DNA of 64,000 bases from an uncultured Oscillospiraceae bacterium (GCA_934636655.1 CAKUAS010000011.1:1-64000), one strand, 5' to 3'; shown: positions 24,692-34,274, counted from the stretch's first letter. Notes: a model not told the origin generated them from the letters alone. Program-made: numbers and translations.

Positions 24692-25006
24692 ATGAAGCAT
24701 GCTATCATCATGACCGGCGGCAAGCAGTACCGCGTGGCAGAGGGCGACGTTATCTTCGTTGAGAAGCTTGACGTTGAAGCCGGCGAGACCGTTAAGTTTG
24801 ACAAGGTTCTCGCAGTTATCGACGGCGACAGCACCGTTTTCGGCGCTCCTGTTATCGACGGCGCTACCGTTTCCGCAAATGTCGTCAAGAACGGCAAGGG
24901 CAAGAAGGTTCGCGTTTACAAGATGAAGCCCAAAAAGGGTTATCGCAGAACGCAGGGTCACAGACAGCCCTATACCAAGGTTCAGATCGAAACCATCAAC
25001 GCATAA
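24692..25006 (+). CDS. rplU: 50S ribosomal protein L21
   Basis: A 104-residue ribosomal protein of the large subunit, binding 23S rRNA. IIMTGGKQYRVAEGD and the C-terminal KKGYRRTQGHRQPYTKVQI are the family signatures. GAAAGGATTG precedes the ATG. It is followed directly by rpmA; the prp protease gene usually found between them in Bacillota is missing. Confidence 0.98.
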   Translation: MKHAIIMTGGKQYRVAEGDVIFVEKLDVEAGETVKFDKVLAVIDGDSTVFGAPVIDGATVSANVVKNGKGKKVRVYKMKPKKGYRRTQGHRQPYTKVQIETINA

Positions 25007-25044
25007 TTTTCCCCGCTACTACTGATAATGGAGGTGTAACCTTA

Positions 25045-25308
25045 ATGGCACATAAAAAAGGTATGGGTTCTACCAAGAACGGCCGCGACAGTGAGTCTAA
25101 GCGTCTTGGTGTCAAAAGAGCAGACGGTCAGTTCGTCCTGGCCGGAAATATCCTCGTCAGACAGCGCGGAACTAAGATCCATCCCGGCACCAACGTTGGC
25201 AAGGGTAAGGACGACACCCTGTTCGCTCTCGTAGACGGCAAGGTAAAGTTCGAGCGCAAGGATAAGGATCGCAAGCAGGTTTCTGTTTACGAAGAGATCG
25301 CTCAGTAA
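25045..25308 (+). CDS. rpmA: 50S ribosomal protein L27
   Basis: An 87-residue ribosomal protein near the peptidyl transferase centre. The N-terminus is MAHKKGMGSTKNGRDSESK, i.e. it starts where the mature protein starts. It lacks the roughly nine-residue leader (with FFA/S) that Prp removes in many Bacillota. The absence of a prp gene between rplU and rpmA fits. GGAGGTGTAACCTT precedes the ATG. Confidence 0.98.
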   Translation: MAHKKGMGSTKNGRDSESKRLGVKRADGQFVLAGNILVRQRGTKIHPGTNVGKGKDDTLFALVDGKVKFERKDKDRKQVSVYEEIAQ

Positions 25309-25320
25309 ATTAACATGACG

Positions 25321-25350
25321 ATGCCGGACGAAGCTTTCGTCCGGCATTTA
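25321..25350 (+). terminator. Terminator after rpmA
   Basis: A 12-bp stem, ATGCCGGACGAA / TTCGTCCGGCAT, with loop GCT, followed by TTATTATA. Read-through into obgE is possible because the T-run is interrupted. Confidence 0.8.
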
Positions 25351-25445
25351 TTATAGGGTTCTGTCATGCAGATAACTTTGCGGCCTTTGGCGGCTCTTTT
25401 GAGCCGGAAATTCAATAAACACCAATATTTATAGTGAGGTGAAAT

Positions 25446-26729
25446 ATGGCTACCTCTTTTGTTGATAAAGCACGGATAACGATAAAGGCCGGAAACGGCG
25501 GCAACGGAGCTGTCGCGTTCCACCGCGAGAAATACGTCGCGGCAGGCGGCCCGGACGGCGGCGACGGCGGTAAGGGCGGCGATATCGTTTTCGTTGTTGA
25601 CGACAACATGTCCACTCTGATGGACTTCAGATACAAGCGCAAGTACGTCGCCGGAACAGGCGCGGACGGACAGGGCAAGCGCTGCTCCGGTAAGGACGGC
25701 GAGAGCCTTTATATCCGCGTTCCGCGCGGCACGCTCGTGCGTGATACCGAGACCGGCGGCATAATGCACGATATGTCCGACGGCAAGCCCTTCATCGCCG
25801 CTCGCGGCGGCAAGGGCGGCTGGGGCAACAAGCATTTCGCAACGCCTACGAGGCAGGTCCCGCGTTTTGCAAAGCCCGGCCTTCCCGGCGAAGCGCACGA
25901 TATCACACTTGAATTAAAGCTTCTGGCCGATGTTGGGCTGGTCGGCTTCCCAAATGTGGGCAAGTCCACCCTGCTGTCGGTCGTAAGCAAGGCACACCCG
26001 AAGATCGCCAACTACCATTTCACAACGCTGTTCCCCAATCTCGGCGTTGTGTATGTAGACGAGGGCCGCTCCTTTGTCATGGCCGATATCCCCGGCATAA
26101 TCGAGGGTGCATCCGAGGGTGCCGGGCTCGGCCACGATTTTCTGCGGCACATTGACCGCTGCCGATTGCTCATACATCTCGTTGACGTTTCCGGCTCCGA
26201 GGGGCGCGACCCGGTCGAGGATTTCGATGCCATAAACGCCGAGCTCAAAGAATACTCCGCCGAGCTCGCCGAGCGCAAGCAGATAGTTGCGGCAAACAAG
26301 TGCGACCTGTGCGGCGACGACCGCGAAAACATTGAGCGACTCAAAGCGCACGTTGAGGCTCTCGGCTACGGATTCTTTGAGATGAGCGCCGCAACGCATC
26401 ACGGAACGCGTGAGCTCGTCAACATGGCGGCCGAGCAGCTAAGCGAGCTTCCCCCTGTCATTCACTTCGAAGCAGACTATGTTCCGCCCGAGCCCGTTAT
26501 CGATACGTCCGAGGATATTACGATCGAAAAATACGATGACGTTTGGGTCGTCGAAGGAGGCTGGCTGCAAAGACTTATGGCTTCCGTCAACTTCTCGGAC
26601 AATGAGAGCATGATGTACTTTAACCGAGTCCTGCGCGATAACGGGGTTTATCAGCGCATGGAGGATATGGGCATTTGTGACGGCGACACAGTCAGCATCT
26701 ATAACCTCGAGTTTGAGTACCGTGATTGA
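25446..26729 (+). CDS. obgE: GTPase ObgE/CgtA
   Basis: A 427-residue GTPase involved in 50S subunit assembly and stress response. The N-terminal Gly-rich Obg domain (about 1-158) includes AAGGPDGGDGGKGGD. The G domain has G1 FPNVGKSTLL, G3 DIPGIIEGA and G4 ANKCDL. A C-terminal OCT domain (about 340-427) is present, with VEGGWLQRLMASVNF. The order rplU-rpmA-obgE is the conserved one. AGGTGAAAT precedes the ATG. Confidence 0.97.
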   Translation: MATSFVDKARITIKAGNGGNGAVAFHREKYVAAGGPDGGDGGKGGDIVFVVDDNMSTLMDFRYKRKYVAGTGADGQGKRCSGKDGESLYIRVPRGTLVRDTETGGIMHDMSDGKPFIAARGGKGGWGNKHFATPTRQVPRFAKPGLPGEAHDITLELKLLADVGLVGFPNVGKSTLLSVVSKAHPKIANYHFTTLFPNLGVVYVDEGRSFVMADIPGIIEGASEGAGLGHDFLRHIDRCRLLIHLVDVSGSEGRDPVEDFDAINAELKEYSAELAERKQIVAANKCDLCGDDRENIERLKAHVEALGYGFFEMSAATHHGTRELVNMAAEQLSELPPVIHFEADYVPPEPVIDTSEDITIEKYDDVWVVEGGWLQRLMASVNFSDNESMMYFNRVLRDNGVYQRMEDMGICDGDTVSIYNLEFEYRD

Positions 26730-26752
26730 TGCTTTTATATTTAATAATGTAG

Positions 26753-26785
26753 AAAAACGATGCCTGTTTTCCCAGGCATCGTTTT
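26753..26785. terminator. Bidirectional terminator between obgE and the spore protein gene
   Basis: CGATGCCTG / CAGGCATCG with a 6-base loop, AAAAA on the left and TTTTC on the right. Confidence 0.9.
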
Positions 26786-26804
26786 CTTTCTCTCTTATCA
26801 AAGA

Positions 26805-27005
26805 TTACTTCAGGCCGTTCTCGTATGCCTGGATCATCTTTTTGACCATCTGGCCACCGACAGAGCCGGCCTGGCGAGCAGTGATGTCGCCGTTATAACC
26901 GTTCTTCAGGTTTACGCCAACCTCGTTAGCTGCCTCCATCTTAAACTTCTCCATTGCCTCGCGTGCAGCAGGGACAACAAGATGATTGCTGGAATTGTTA
27001 GACAT
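26805..27005 (-). CDS. Small acid-soluble spore protein, alpha/beta type
   Basis: A 66-residue DNA-binding protein that coats and protects spore DNA. The family core is clear: AAREAMEKFKMEAANEVGV with the GPR protease recognition area (EAANEVGV), NGYNGDITARQAGSVGGQMVKKMI. ATG at 27005 follows AAAGGAGATG. It shows that the organism can sporulate. Forespore (sigma-G) expression is expected, but I could not pick a convincing sigma-G promoter. Confidence 0.97.
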   Translation of the reverse strand: MSNNSSNHLVVPAAREAMEKFKMEAANEVGVNLKNGYNGDITARQAGSVGGQMVKKMIQAYENGLK

Positions 27006-27334
27006 AATTTTTACATCTCCTTTTTTGTATTGGGTACGGTTTCTTGACCCGCTACTTATCATTGCCTCAAATCGTTGTTATATTCTCTTGTCGGGCATGT
27101 AATTACTGCTAAATTTCTTGTACATACAAGATGTTGTGCCGCAGTTTTTGTCGACCACAATCGTGCAAAAATTTTATCTATTTATGTGGTTATGTCTACT
27201 TGACAATTATTTTAAATGCTTGTACAATACCATTGTATCTAAATCGTTACCGTTTTGTAATCGCCGCATTATAGCAAATTTCGATACACATTATAGCTAT
27301 ACTACTCTTTAGTCTGACAGGAGTATTATTCAAT
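27006..27334. other. 329-base divergent intergenic region
   Basis: AT-rich, no gene seen. It holds the spore protein leader on the left and the YhgE operon promoter at 27200-27228 on the right. Confidence 0.6.
27200..27228 (+). promoter_or_regulatory. Sigma-A promoter of the YhgE/Pip operon
   Basis: TTGACA (27200-27205), 17 bases, TACAAT (27223-27228), leaving a leader of about 100 bases. ACAGGAGTATT precedes the ATG at 27335. Confidence 0.8.
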
Positions 27335-29887
27335 ATGCGTAATATTTTCAGGATTTTTAAACATGATCTGCGGGCACTGTATAAGAATTTCTTTGCCTTC
27401 CTCATCATACTGGCAATACTCGTATTGCCAGCCCTGTATGCATGGTTTAACATTTATGCATTCTGGGATCCGTACGGAAAGACTCAGGATGTTTCCATAG
27501 CGGTCGTTTCCAACGACAAAGACTATATGGATTCCGACGGCAACATCGTCAACATGGGCGAGGCTCTCATTTCGGAGATCAAGGATGACGAGAACTTCGG
27601 TTTTGTATTCCTTGATGATGCCGATAAGGCAGTCAAAGATCTATATGCCGGCAAATACTACGCCGCGATTATCATAGAGCCCGACTTTACATATAATATG
27701 TACAACTTCCTGAACACGGATATGTACAGCCCTACGATCAAATTCTATCAGAACGAAAAAACAAACGCCATCGCCGTCAAGGTAGTTGAGGCTGCCGGTG
27801 ATAAAGTAAAGAAGATCGTAAACGAAAAATACATTTCAACCGTCATCGAAACGCTGTTTGACAAGCTTAACTCTTTCTCCTCCGATGTGCAGGGCAACTC
27901 CTCTGCCGAGATGCTCAAAAACACGCTCAGAAAGATAAACGACAATCTCATCAGCTACAGCGGAACGATCGACCAGTTCATCACTGCAAATAATACGCTT
28001 ATCGATACGCTCCAGCGTACAAACAATACGCTCAACTACTCGATCTACCTCATTGGCAACGAGCGAGTCAATATTTCCAAGCAGATCGTATACATTGAGG
28101 ACACCAAAAAGGATCTTGCGCTCATAAACGACGAAGTCAACCGCATGCTCACCGAACTGCAGGACTCCGTAAACGAAGCGATATACAAGCTCGACAGGCT
28201 CTATAACGGCGGCACCGATGACGCGGAAGCTGCGCGAAATGCTCTGGCTGAGCTTGAAAAGCAGTACAAGGAGCTCATCGACTACCTCACTCACTCCGGT
28301 CTTACCAACACCGAGGTTGAGGATGCGCTCACAGCACTCAACAAGCTCACCGATAAGATCACTCAGCTTCGCGACAAGCTCGGTCTCAACGGCGGTCAGG
28401 TCGATGCTCAGCAGACACGAGTTCTCGCAGCCCACAATAAGAGCGCTATAGAGGCTGTCAAAAACGATTACGAATCCGTCGCCGTTCCTGTGGTCTACAA
28501 AGCCGTTACGGGCTACGACTATGAGGATCTCAACGACGCATCACAGACACAGCAGTCTATGGAGTCGCTCGTCGGCTTTATGAAAGATGATACAAATGAC
28601 CGCATCCAGAGCGTCCAAGCAAACATTGCCAAGGCGCAGAGCACGTCTGACCCCGAGGTACGCAAGGAGGCTCTTCTGGCCGCTCAGAGCGATGCCAAGG
28701 TCGTAAATCAGGAGATCAGCGCCCTCGGCGCGACCGCAGAGGCTGTTGGAACGGCAAGCGGCAGCGACATTTCAAATATCTCCGGTTCTATTAACACAGC
28801 ACAGAGCAGCGCCAAGAGCGCGCAGGATATTCTTGACGATATTCTCAACGGTAATCGCGATATTGACCTCATCCGCGATCTCCAGCTCATCAGCGACATG
28901 CTCGGCACCACAAGAGCCACCCTTACCGAGACGGTCTACCCCATGCTCGATACGATGCTCAACAATCTTCAGGACAGTCTCGGCGAAGTATCATCTCTCC
29001 TGCTTGACCTCAATGGCATACTCGGCAAGACAACTCCCATCGTAAAAGAGCTCGGCAACACCTTCGGAGCTGTTAACAACGCCCTCATTCAGGTCAAGGA
29101 TCTGCTCACCTCCTACAGCGGCAGGATCGACGACTTTATTGAAATGCTCGACGGCAATCCCGATAACGGCACGCTTCAAAACGTGTTTGACTTCCTCAAC
29201 GTCGATCCCGAGAGTATAGGCTCGTTCCTGTCAAGCCCGGTTTCAATGGTAACGAAATCGGTTTACCCCGTTGAATCCTACGGTGCGGCAATGACGCCGT
29301 TCTACACCATGCTCGCGATCTGGGTCGGCTGCGTTATCCTTAACGCTATTCTAAAGTGCGACGCACCTATCCCCGTTCCCGAAGCTACCGAAAAGCAGCG
29401 CTTCTTCGGCAGATATCTGCTGTTCTTTGTTCTAAGCCAGGTGCAGACGCTTATAACGATGCTCGGCAATATGCTTATCCTCGGCGTTGACTGTGTGCAT
29501 CCGGGACTGCTGCTGCTGTCCGGAGTCATCACCTCTATGGCCTGCTCTATGCTGGCATACGCCTTTGCCGTTGCGTTCGGCAATATCGGCAGAGCGCTTA
29601 TCGTTGTTATACTTATTATTCAAATCGCAGGTTCCGGCGGCTCCTACCCCATCGAACTGCTGCCGAACTTCTTCCAGCAGGTATACTTATTCTTCCCCTT
29701 CCCCTACGCGATCAACGCCATGCGCGAGGCCATCGCAGGACTGTATCAGAACCAGTATCTTATCTATCTGCTGCAGCTGATGCTGTTTTTCGTTGTCGGT
29801 CTGCTTATAGGCATATTCGCAAAGCGTTCGCTCAGTGGTATAAACAAGTACATGAACGAACAGCTTGATAAGACGGAAATGATGTAA
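27335..29887 (+). CDS. YhgE/Pip family membrane protein (850 aa)
   Basis: The first N-terminal span (about residues 18-37) runs into LYAWFNIYAFWDPYG, the hallmark of the YhgE/Pip (phage infection protein) family. A large extracytoplasmic part of about 600 residues is rich in heptad-like helices, with GTASGSDISNISGSI and repeated LDxxL patterns. About six membrane segments follow after residue 650, including GSGGSYPIELLPNFFQQVYLFFPF split by Pro. Family members act as cell-surface phage receptors or as export-associated subunits (EsaA-like). It heads a three-gene operon with a second family member. Confidence 0.88.
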   Translation: MRNIFRIFKHDLRALYKNFFAFLIILAILVLPALYAWFNIYAFWDPYGKTQDVSIAVVSNDKDYMDSDGNIVNMGEALISEIKDDENFGFVFLDDADKAVKDLYAGKYYAAIIIEPDFTYNMYNFLNTDMYSPTIKFYQNEKTNAIAVKVVEAAGDKVKKIVNEKYISTVIETLFDKLNSFSSDVQGNSSAEMLKNTLRKINDNLISYSGTIDQFITANNTLIDTLQRTNNTLNYSIYLIGNERVNISKQIVYIEDTKKDLALINDEVNRMLTELQDSVNEAIYKLDRLYNGGTDDAEAARNALAELEKQYKELIDYLTHSGLTNTEVEDALTALNKLTDKITQLRDKLGLNGGQVDAQQTRVLAAHNKSAIEAVKNDYESVAVPVVYKAVTGYDYEDLNDASQTQQSMESLVGFMKDDTNDRIQSVQANIAKAQSTSDPEVRKEALLAAQSDAKVVNQEISALGATAEAVGTASGSDISNISGSINTAQSSAKSAQDILDDILNGNRDIDLIRDLQLISDMLGTTRATLTETVYPMLDTMLNNLQDSLGEVSSLLLDLNGILGKTTPIVKELGNTFGAVNNALIQVKDLLTSYSGRIDDFIEMLDGNPDNGTLQNVFDFLNVDPESIGSFLSSPVSMVTKSVYPVESYGAAMTPFYTMLAIWVGCVILNAILKCDAPIPVPEATEKQRFFGRYLLFFVLSQVQTLITMLGNMLILGVDCVHPGLLLLSGVITSMACSMLAYAFAVAFGNIGRALIVVILIIQIAGSGGSYPIELLPNFFQQVYLFFPFPYAINAMREAIAGLYQNQYLIYLLQLMLFFVVGLLIGIFAKRSLSGINKYMNEQLDKTEMM

Positions 29888-29907
29888 AAACTACAGGAGC
29901 AATCACT

Positions 29908-30345
29908 ATGGATACTCAGTACGAAAAAAAGTATAACGACCTGATGGAATGCCTCAGGCAGATGCACGAGCATAACGTCAGGCGTACTAGCATGGCGCTG
30001 CGAAGTCTGCTGATAGTGCCGACTATCTTCCTTGTTATGCTGTTTTTCACAAACAGCTCGAAAACGATATTCCTCGTTTTGTGGATAGTTTCGATGTTCA
30101 TCATTGCAGCAGTCCTCATCGTCATTGAGTATCAGGACTACACTCTCAGGAAAATGATAGCGAGTGTCGAAAACGGCGGGGATACAAAGCCCGCGATAAC
30201 GGAAAACTCCGAGACCTCAGTCGATAAGCGCGCCGAAGCAATACGAGAATCCATACGCAGCCGCTCGCCGGAGAACGACGAAAGCAGCGCCGAAAGCTTC
30301 AAATACGACAACTATGAAGAAGCCCCCACCGGCAAGGACGAATAA
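29908..30345 (+). CDS. Small membrane protein between two YhgE/Pip genes (145 aa)
   Basis: A basic N-terminal helix (about residues 1-30, HEHNVRRTSMALRS) precedes two hydrophobic spans (about 33-50 and 54-71, the latter LVLWIVSMFIIAAVLIV). A charged, probably cytoplasmic tail of about 70 residues follows, rich in Ser and Glu. It starts 20 bases after the first YhgE gene and ends 17 bases before the second, so it is cotranscribed and probably part of the same complex. No recognised domain. Confidence 0.85.
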   Translation: MDTQYEKKYNDLMECLRQMHEHNVRRTSMALRSLLIVPTIFLVMLFFTNSSKTIFLVLWIVSMFIIAAVLIVIEYQDYTLRKMIASVENGGDTKPAITENSETSVDKRAEAIRESIRSRSPENDESSAESFKYDNYEEAPTGKDE

Positions 30346-30362
30346 ACGACACTCTACGAAAG

Positions 30363-32402
30363 ATGAGTAATGCGATGAACAAACTAAAAGATAAAACTTC
30401 AAATGTTCGCTCCGTCATCCGTTCGGACATAAAGCGTCTGAGCAAGAGCGTTGTCGCGATCGTCTGCGTCTTCGGTCTGGCTCTGATTCCCTGTCTGTAC
30501 GCCTGGTTCAACATCATGTCCAACTGGGATCCCTACACTCCCAGTTCAACGCAGAATCTCACCATCGCCGTCGCAAGCGAGGACGAGGGCACAACGTTTA
30601 TGGGACTTGATCTCAATATAGGCAACATCATTATTGAAAAGCTCAAGAGCAACAACCAGATAGACTGGCAGTTCGTTGACTCCGATCAGGCGGTTCAGGA
30701 TGGCCTGTACAGCGGCGATTACTACGCCGGACTTGTCATACCGGCGGACTTCAGCTCGGCAATGCTCGGCTTCACCGACGGCGAGTTTGAAACTCCCGAA
30801 ATAATCTACTACGACAACCAGAAGATGAACGCCGTTGCCTCCCGTGTTACCGACCGTGCCCAGAGCATAGTCAAAAACGAGGTAAACAGCATCTTCCTCG
30901 CTTCCATCGTCGACGAGATGTCGACCTTCACCTCCCTGTTCTCCGGCATGGGCGGAGACACCTCTCTGTCGCTGGATAACCTCGACGAACAGCTTGAGGA
31001 TATAAAGACCGATCTGCGTACCTATGTCTCCATAATGGAGTCGATGGCCTCGGTCACGCAGTCGGCACTGAACGTCACGACAATGACCAGCGCTCTGCTC
31101 CCGGACGTTGTCAACATGCTCAACAACAGCCGCAAGAGCATCTCCAATATGCAGGATCGCCTCGCAACCAGCAAGGAGGACGTTATCTACTCGGCTGATG
31201 CGATAAGAAACAGCTCTGAGCAGCTTCGCAACACCATTGAGCGCCTCGACGAGGCCACCGGCGGCGACCCTGCTGGTGCCGGCAGCTCAGTCATCGACTG
31301 GGACGCACTGTACGGCGAGGGCGGCATAACCGATTACGAGGGCGAGATCCTCGACGATCTGTACTACGACGTAAACAAGCAGCTACATGAGAGCGTTATC
31401 CGCTTCGACGATATTCTCCAGCAGACAAATATCGACAGCAACCTCATAAACTCCATGACGACGCTCCAGAACTCGCTGGATAACCTCGATTCCCTCATCG
31501 CTCAGATACAGGGCGACGTTGATAGTCAGGCCCTCACCCTGCAGCAGTTCACCTCCGCGCTCAGCTCCTGCACGCAGAGCATCAACGGCACGCGCGAAGT
31601 CATGAACACGATGCTCGAGCTCGCTACGAACGTACAGTCAAGCGTAAATGAGCTGCGCTCATCCGAGAGCGTTTCCAATATCCTTGATCTGATGCAGAAC
31701 GATGTTGCCAGCCTCGTCGACTACCTCTCCTCCCCCGCGAACCTCGAGGTCGTCCGTGTTTACGCCGTTGAGAACTTCGGCTCAGGCATGGCTCCGTTCT
31801 ACACCGTGCTGGCAATCTGGGCAAGCGCCCTGCTGAGCGTCAGCCTCATGCATCCGCATATCAAGAACCGCAGCGAGTTCCCCACTCTGAACGTCACCGA
31901 GTCCTACTTCGGCCGCTACTTCATATTCTTCGCCATCGGCCAGCTCACCGCACTCATGACGGTGCTCGGCAACCTCTATTACATAGGCATACAGTGCTAC
32001 AACCCGTTCCTGTTCTGGCTTGCAGCAGCGCTTTCAAGCCTTGTCGCAACGCTTGTAAACTACAGCTTCGTATTTGCGCTCGGCAGCACGGGCGAAGCGC
32101 TTTCGATCATCGTTCTGGTTTTGCAGGTTGCAGGCTCCGGCGGCACTTACCCAGTGCAGATGCTGCCGAAGTTCTTCCAGGTGCTTTACGGCGTGATGCC
32201 GTTCAAGTATTCGATGAACGCTATGCGCGAGACCATCGCCGGCAGCTACAACGGCACTTACTTTAAGTGCATCCTCGTTCTGCTGCTCATGGCAGTCATC
32301 GCCGTTCCGCTCGGAATATTCCTGCACATCGTGTGCAAGCCTTACCTCAGGCGCTCGAACGAGAGCAAGGCAAAAACGGCCGGTCTCATGCACGGCGGCT
32401 GA
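30363..32402 (+). CDS. YhgE/Pip family membrane protein (679 aa)
   Basis: Same plan as the gene at 27335-29887: an N-terminal span with LYAWFNIMSNWDPY, a shorter extracytoplasmic helical part of about 430 residues, and a C-terminal block of about six spans with GSGGTYPVQMLPKFFQVLYGVMPF. Conserved YAVENFGSGMAPFYTVLAIW corresponds to YPVESYGAAMTPFYTMLAIW in the first gene. The pair plus the 145-residue protein may form a hetero-complex. A strong terminator follows. Confidence 0.88.
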   Translation: MSNAMNKLKDKTSNVRSVIRSDIKRLSKSVVAIVCVFGLALIPCLYAWFNIMSNWDPYTPSSTQNLTIAVASEDEGTTFMGLDLNIGNIIIEKLKSNNQIDWQFVDSDQAVQDGLYSGDYYAGLVIPADFSSAMLGFTDGEFETPEIIYYDNQKMNAVASRVTDRAQSIVKNEVNSIFLASIVDEMSTFTSLFSGMGGDTSLSLDNLDEQLEDIKTDLRTYVSIMESMASVTQSALNVTTMTSALLPDVVNMLNNSRKSISNMQDRLATSKEDVIYSADAIRNSSEQLRNTIERLDEATGGDPAGAGSSVIDWDALYGEGGITDYEGEILDDLYYDVNKQLHESVIRFDDILQQTNIDSNLINSMTTLQNSLDNLDSLIAQIQGDVDSQALTLQQFTSALSSCTQSINGTREVMNTMLELATNVQSSVNELRSSESVSNILDLMQNDVASLVDYLSSPANLEVVRVYAVENFGSGMAPFYTVLAIWASALLSVSLMHPHIKNRSEFPTLNVTESYFGRYFIFFAIGQLTALMTVLGNLYYIGIQCYNPFLFWLAAALSSLVATLVNYSFVFALGSTGEALSIIVLVLQVAGSGGTYPVQMLPKFFQVLYGVMPFKYSMNAMRETIAGSYNGTYFKCILVLLLMAVIAVPLGIFLHIVCKPYLRRSNESKAKTAGLMHGG

Positions 32403-32419
32403 TACAAGATTTGATAAGA

Positions 32420-32455
32420 AACCGCACCGCAGATGTTTCTGCGGTGCGGTTTTAT
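32420..32455. terminator. Bidirectional terminator
   Basis: A 14-bp stem, AACCGCACCGCAGA / TCTGCGGTGCGGTT, with loop TGTT, then TTTA. It sits between the convergent YhgE operon and the LRR gene. Confidence 0.92.
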
Positions 32456-32473
32456 TCTCATGTTATGCTGCAA

Positions 32474-34219
32474 TTATATTCTGCCGAAAAGTTTGTCGAG
32501 CAGGTTTTTGACTGTGCTTATCGTGTCCTGGAACCATGCGCGGATAGTGTCTGCTGTCGAGCGCGTATCTCCGCAGACGGTGCAGGTGTTGCCCTTGTAG
32601 TGATGGCCGGTCGCTTCGATGGTCTCGCCCTGAGATATTACCTCGTTGCAGATCATACACACCTCGTCGCCGGTGTAGCCGTCTTCGGTGCAGGTGGGCT
32701 CGACTGCGCCGCGGAGCTCCGTGATGTGCTCGTGGTAGTTGTAGTGGATCGTTGCGTTCAGGAGGTCGTCGTTGTCCCCCTCAATATTAATTGCGTTCCA
32801 CTGTTCTTCAGTACCGGTGTAATAGACGTCTTTCAAATTATCGCAAGCATCGAATGCTCCTGATGATATGCTCATCACGCTGCTCGGGATCGTGATGCTC
32901 AAAAGGTTTGTGCAGCCTTCGAATACGCAATAGCCAATTTTCTCCACTCCATCTAAAAGCACAACGTTTTTAAGGCTAGTGCAACCTCCAAAATCAGGCA
33001 TTGCGCCATGACCTAAATAGCTCACACTTCCGGGTATCGTGATTTCCTTAAGACTTGTGCAATTTTGAAAAGCACCAGTACTAATATCCGTTACGCTGTC
33101 CGGTATTTCAATATTTTCAAGGCTTGTGCAGGCTTCAAACGCAGCTATTCCAATAGTTGTAACACCGTTCGGTATTGTAACATTTGTAAGGCTTTCGCAG
33201 CCGCAAAATGTGGCTGTGTCAATTTTTTTCACGCCGTCAGGTATCGTAATGTCTATAAGGCTTCTGCACTGATAGAAGGCTTGCTCGCCAATGCTCGTAA
33301 CACTATCCGGAATTACAACGCCAGTCAGTCCTGTGCAGCCGGTAAATGTATAATCATTTATTCTTGTTATACCATTCGGGATATCAATGTGATTTATGCC
33401 CGTGCAATCTTGGAACGCCTTGCTGCCTATGCTCATCACACTGTTCGGGATTATGACGTTTGTAAGGCTCTCGCAGCCGCGGAATGCAGCGTCACTGATG
33501 CTTGTTACGCCGTTTGGAATTATATATGAAGCATCTGTTTTTCTTGCCGGATAACGAACGAGGCCGGTCTTTTCCTTGTTAAAAAGCACGCCATTCTCCG
33601 AGGTATAAGCAGTGTTGCCTTCCTCTACTCTTATATTTTCAAGGCTTGTGCAGCCAATAAATGCCTGATTACCGATGCTCGTTACGCTATCGGGTATTTC
33701 TATGCTCGTAAGGTTCGTGCAGCCGAATTGATCATAGCTGAATGCACCGTCGCCGATGCTCACTACGCCGTCAGGGATCGTATAAGAAGTATCAGTCTTC
33801 CCCTCCGGATATTTGATAAGCTCTGTTTTATCTTCATTAAACAAAACTCCGTCAGCAGAACTGTACACCATATTTCCATCTGCAACATTAATGCACTCTA
33901 AACTTGGGCTACCCCAAAATGCACCTTCTGTGCGAATGCTCGTCACACTATTTGGAATCGTGACGCTCGTCAAGTTAGGTATGAAGTTGAATGCCATAAT
34001 GCCGATGCTCGTCACTTCAACGCCATCAATTTCTGCCGGAACAACTGCTGCCGTGACTGATTTATCGCAGCCTATTATTTCACCGTTCGGTTTATCAAAA
34101 TAGATATTGCCACCTGTGACTTTATAGGTAACAATATCGTCCTCTGCCAGCGCCGCGGTCGGCACCAGTGATACCACCATCAGCAGCACGAGCAGCAGAT
34201 TTAGTACTCGTTTTTTCAT
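32474..34219 (-). CDS. BspA-like leucine-rich-repeat secreted protein
   Basis: About 581 residues. The signal peptide (MKKRVLNLLLVLLM...) ends near TAALA. A chain of about a dozen 23-residue BspA/LRR_5 repeats follows, with recurring TSIGxxAFxGCxSLxxIxIPDSV. Two spacers, YTSENGVLFNKEKT and YSSADGVLFNEDKT, interrupt the array. The C-terminus has two Cys pairs (CTEDG...CMIC and CTVCG), as in many gut LRR proteins. No sorting signal or SLH domain is seen, so it may be released or held non-covalently. ATG at 34219 follows GGGAGGAAG; an upstream ATG lacks a signal-peptide-like start. Such proteins bind host matrix or other cells. Confidence 0.88.
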   Translation of the reverse strand: MKKRVLNLLLVLLMVVSLVPTAALAEDDIVTYKVTGGNIYFDKPNGEIIGCDKSVTAAVVPAEIDGVEVTSIGIMAFNFIPNLTSVTIPNSVTSIRTEGAFWGSPSLECINVADGNMVYSSADGVLFNEDKTELIKYPEGKTDTSYTIPDGVVSIGDGAFSYDQFGCTNLTSIEIPDSVTSIGNQAFIGCTSLENIRVEEGNTAYTSENGVLFNKEKTGLVRYPARKTDASYIIPNGVTSISDAAFRGCESLTNVIIPNSVMSIGSKAFQDCTGINHIDIPNGITRINDYTFTGCTGLTGVVIPDSVTSIGEQAFYQCRSLIDITIPDGVKKIDTATFCGCESLTNVTIPNGVTTIGIAAFEACTSLENIEIPDSVTDISTGAFQNCTSLKEITIPGSVSYLGHGAMPDFGGCTSLKNVVLLDGVEKIGYCVFEGCTNLLSITIPSSVMSISSGAFDACDNLKDVYYTGTEEQWNAINIEGDNDDLLNATIHYNYHEHITELRGAVEPTCTEDGYTGDEVCMICNEVISQGETIEATGHHYKGNTCTVCGDTRSTADTIRAWFQDTISTVKNLLDKLFGRI

Positions 34220-34248
34220 TGTCTTCCTCCCGATATTTCTCCGCGCAG

Positions 34249-34274
34249 CTGTCATAAAGCATACCTTTTGACAG
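34249..34274. promoter_or_regulatory. 26-bp imperfect palindrome upstream of the LRR gene (operator copy 1)
   Basis: CTGTCATAAAGCATACCTTTTGACAG, whose halves CTGTCA and TGACAG are identical inverted repeats. It lies 30-55 bases upstream of the LRR start. It shares the plan and most bases with the perfect palindrome at 34403-34436. Confidence 0.6.

Noticed and set aside
27335..32402. Type VII secretion locus because of the YhgE/Pip (EsaA-like) genes
   Set aside because: No EssC-type ATPase, WXG100 or EsaB genes are nearby.
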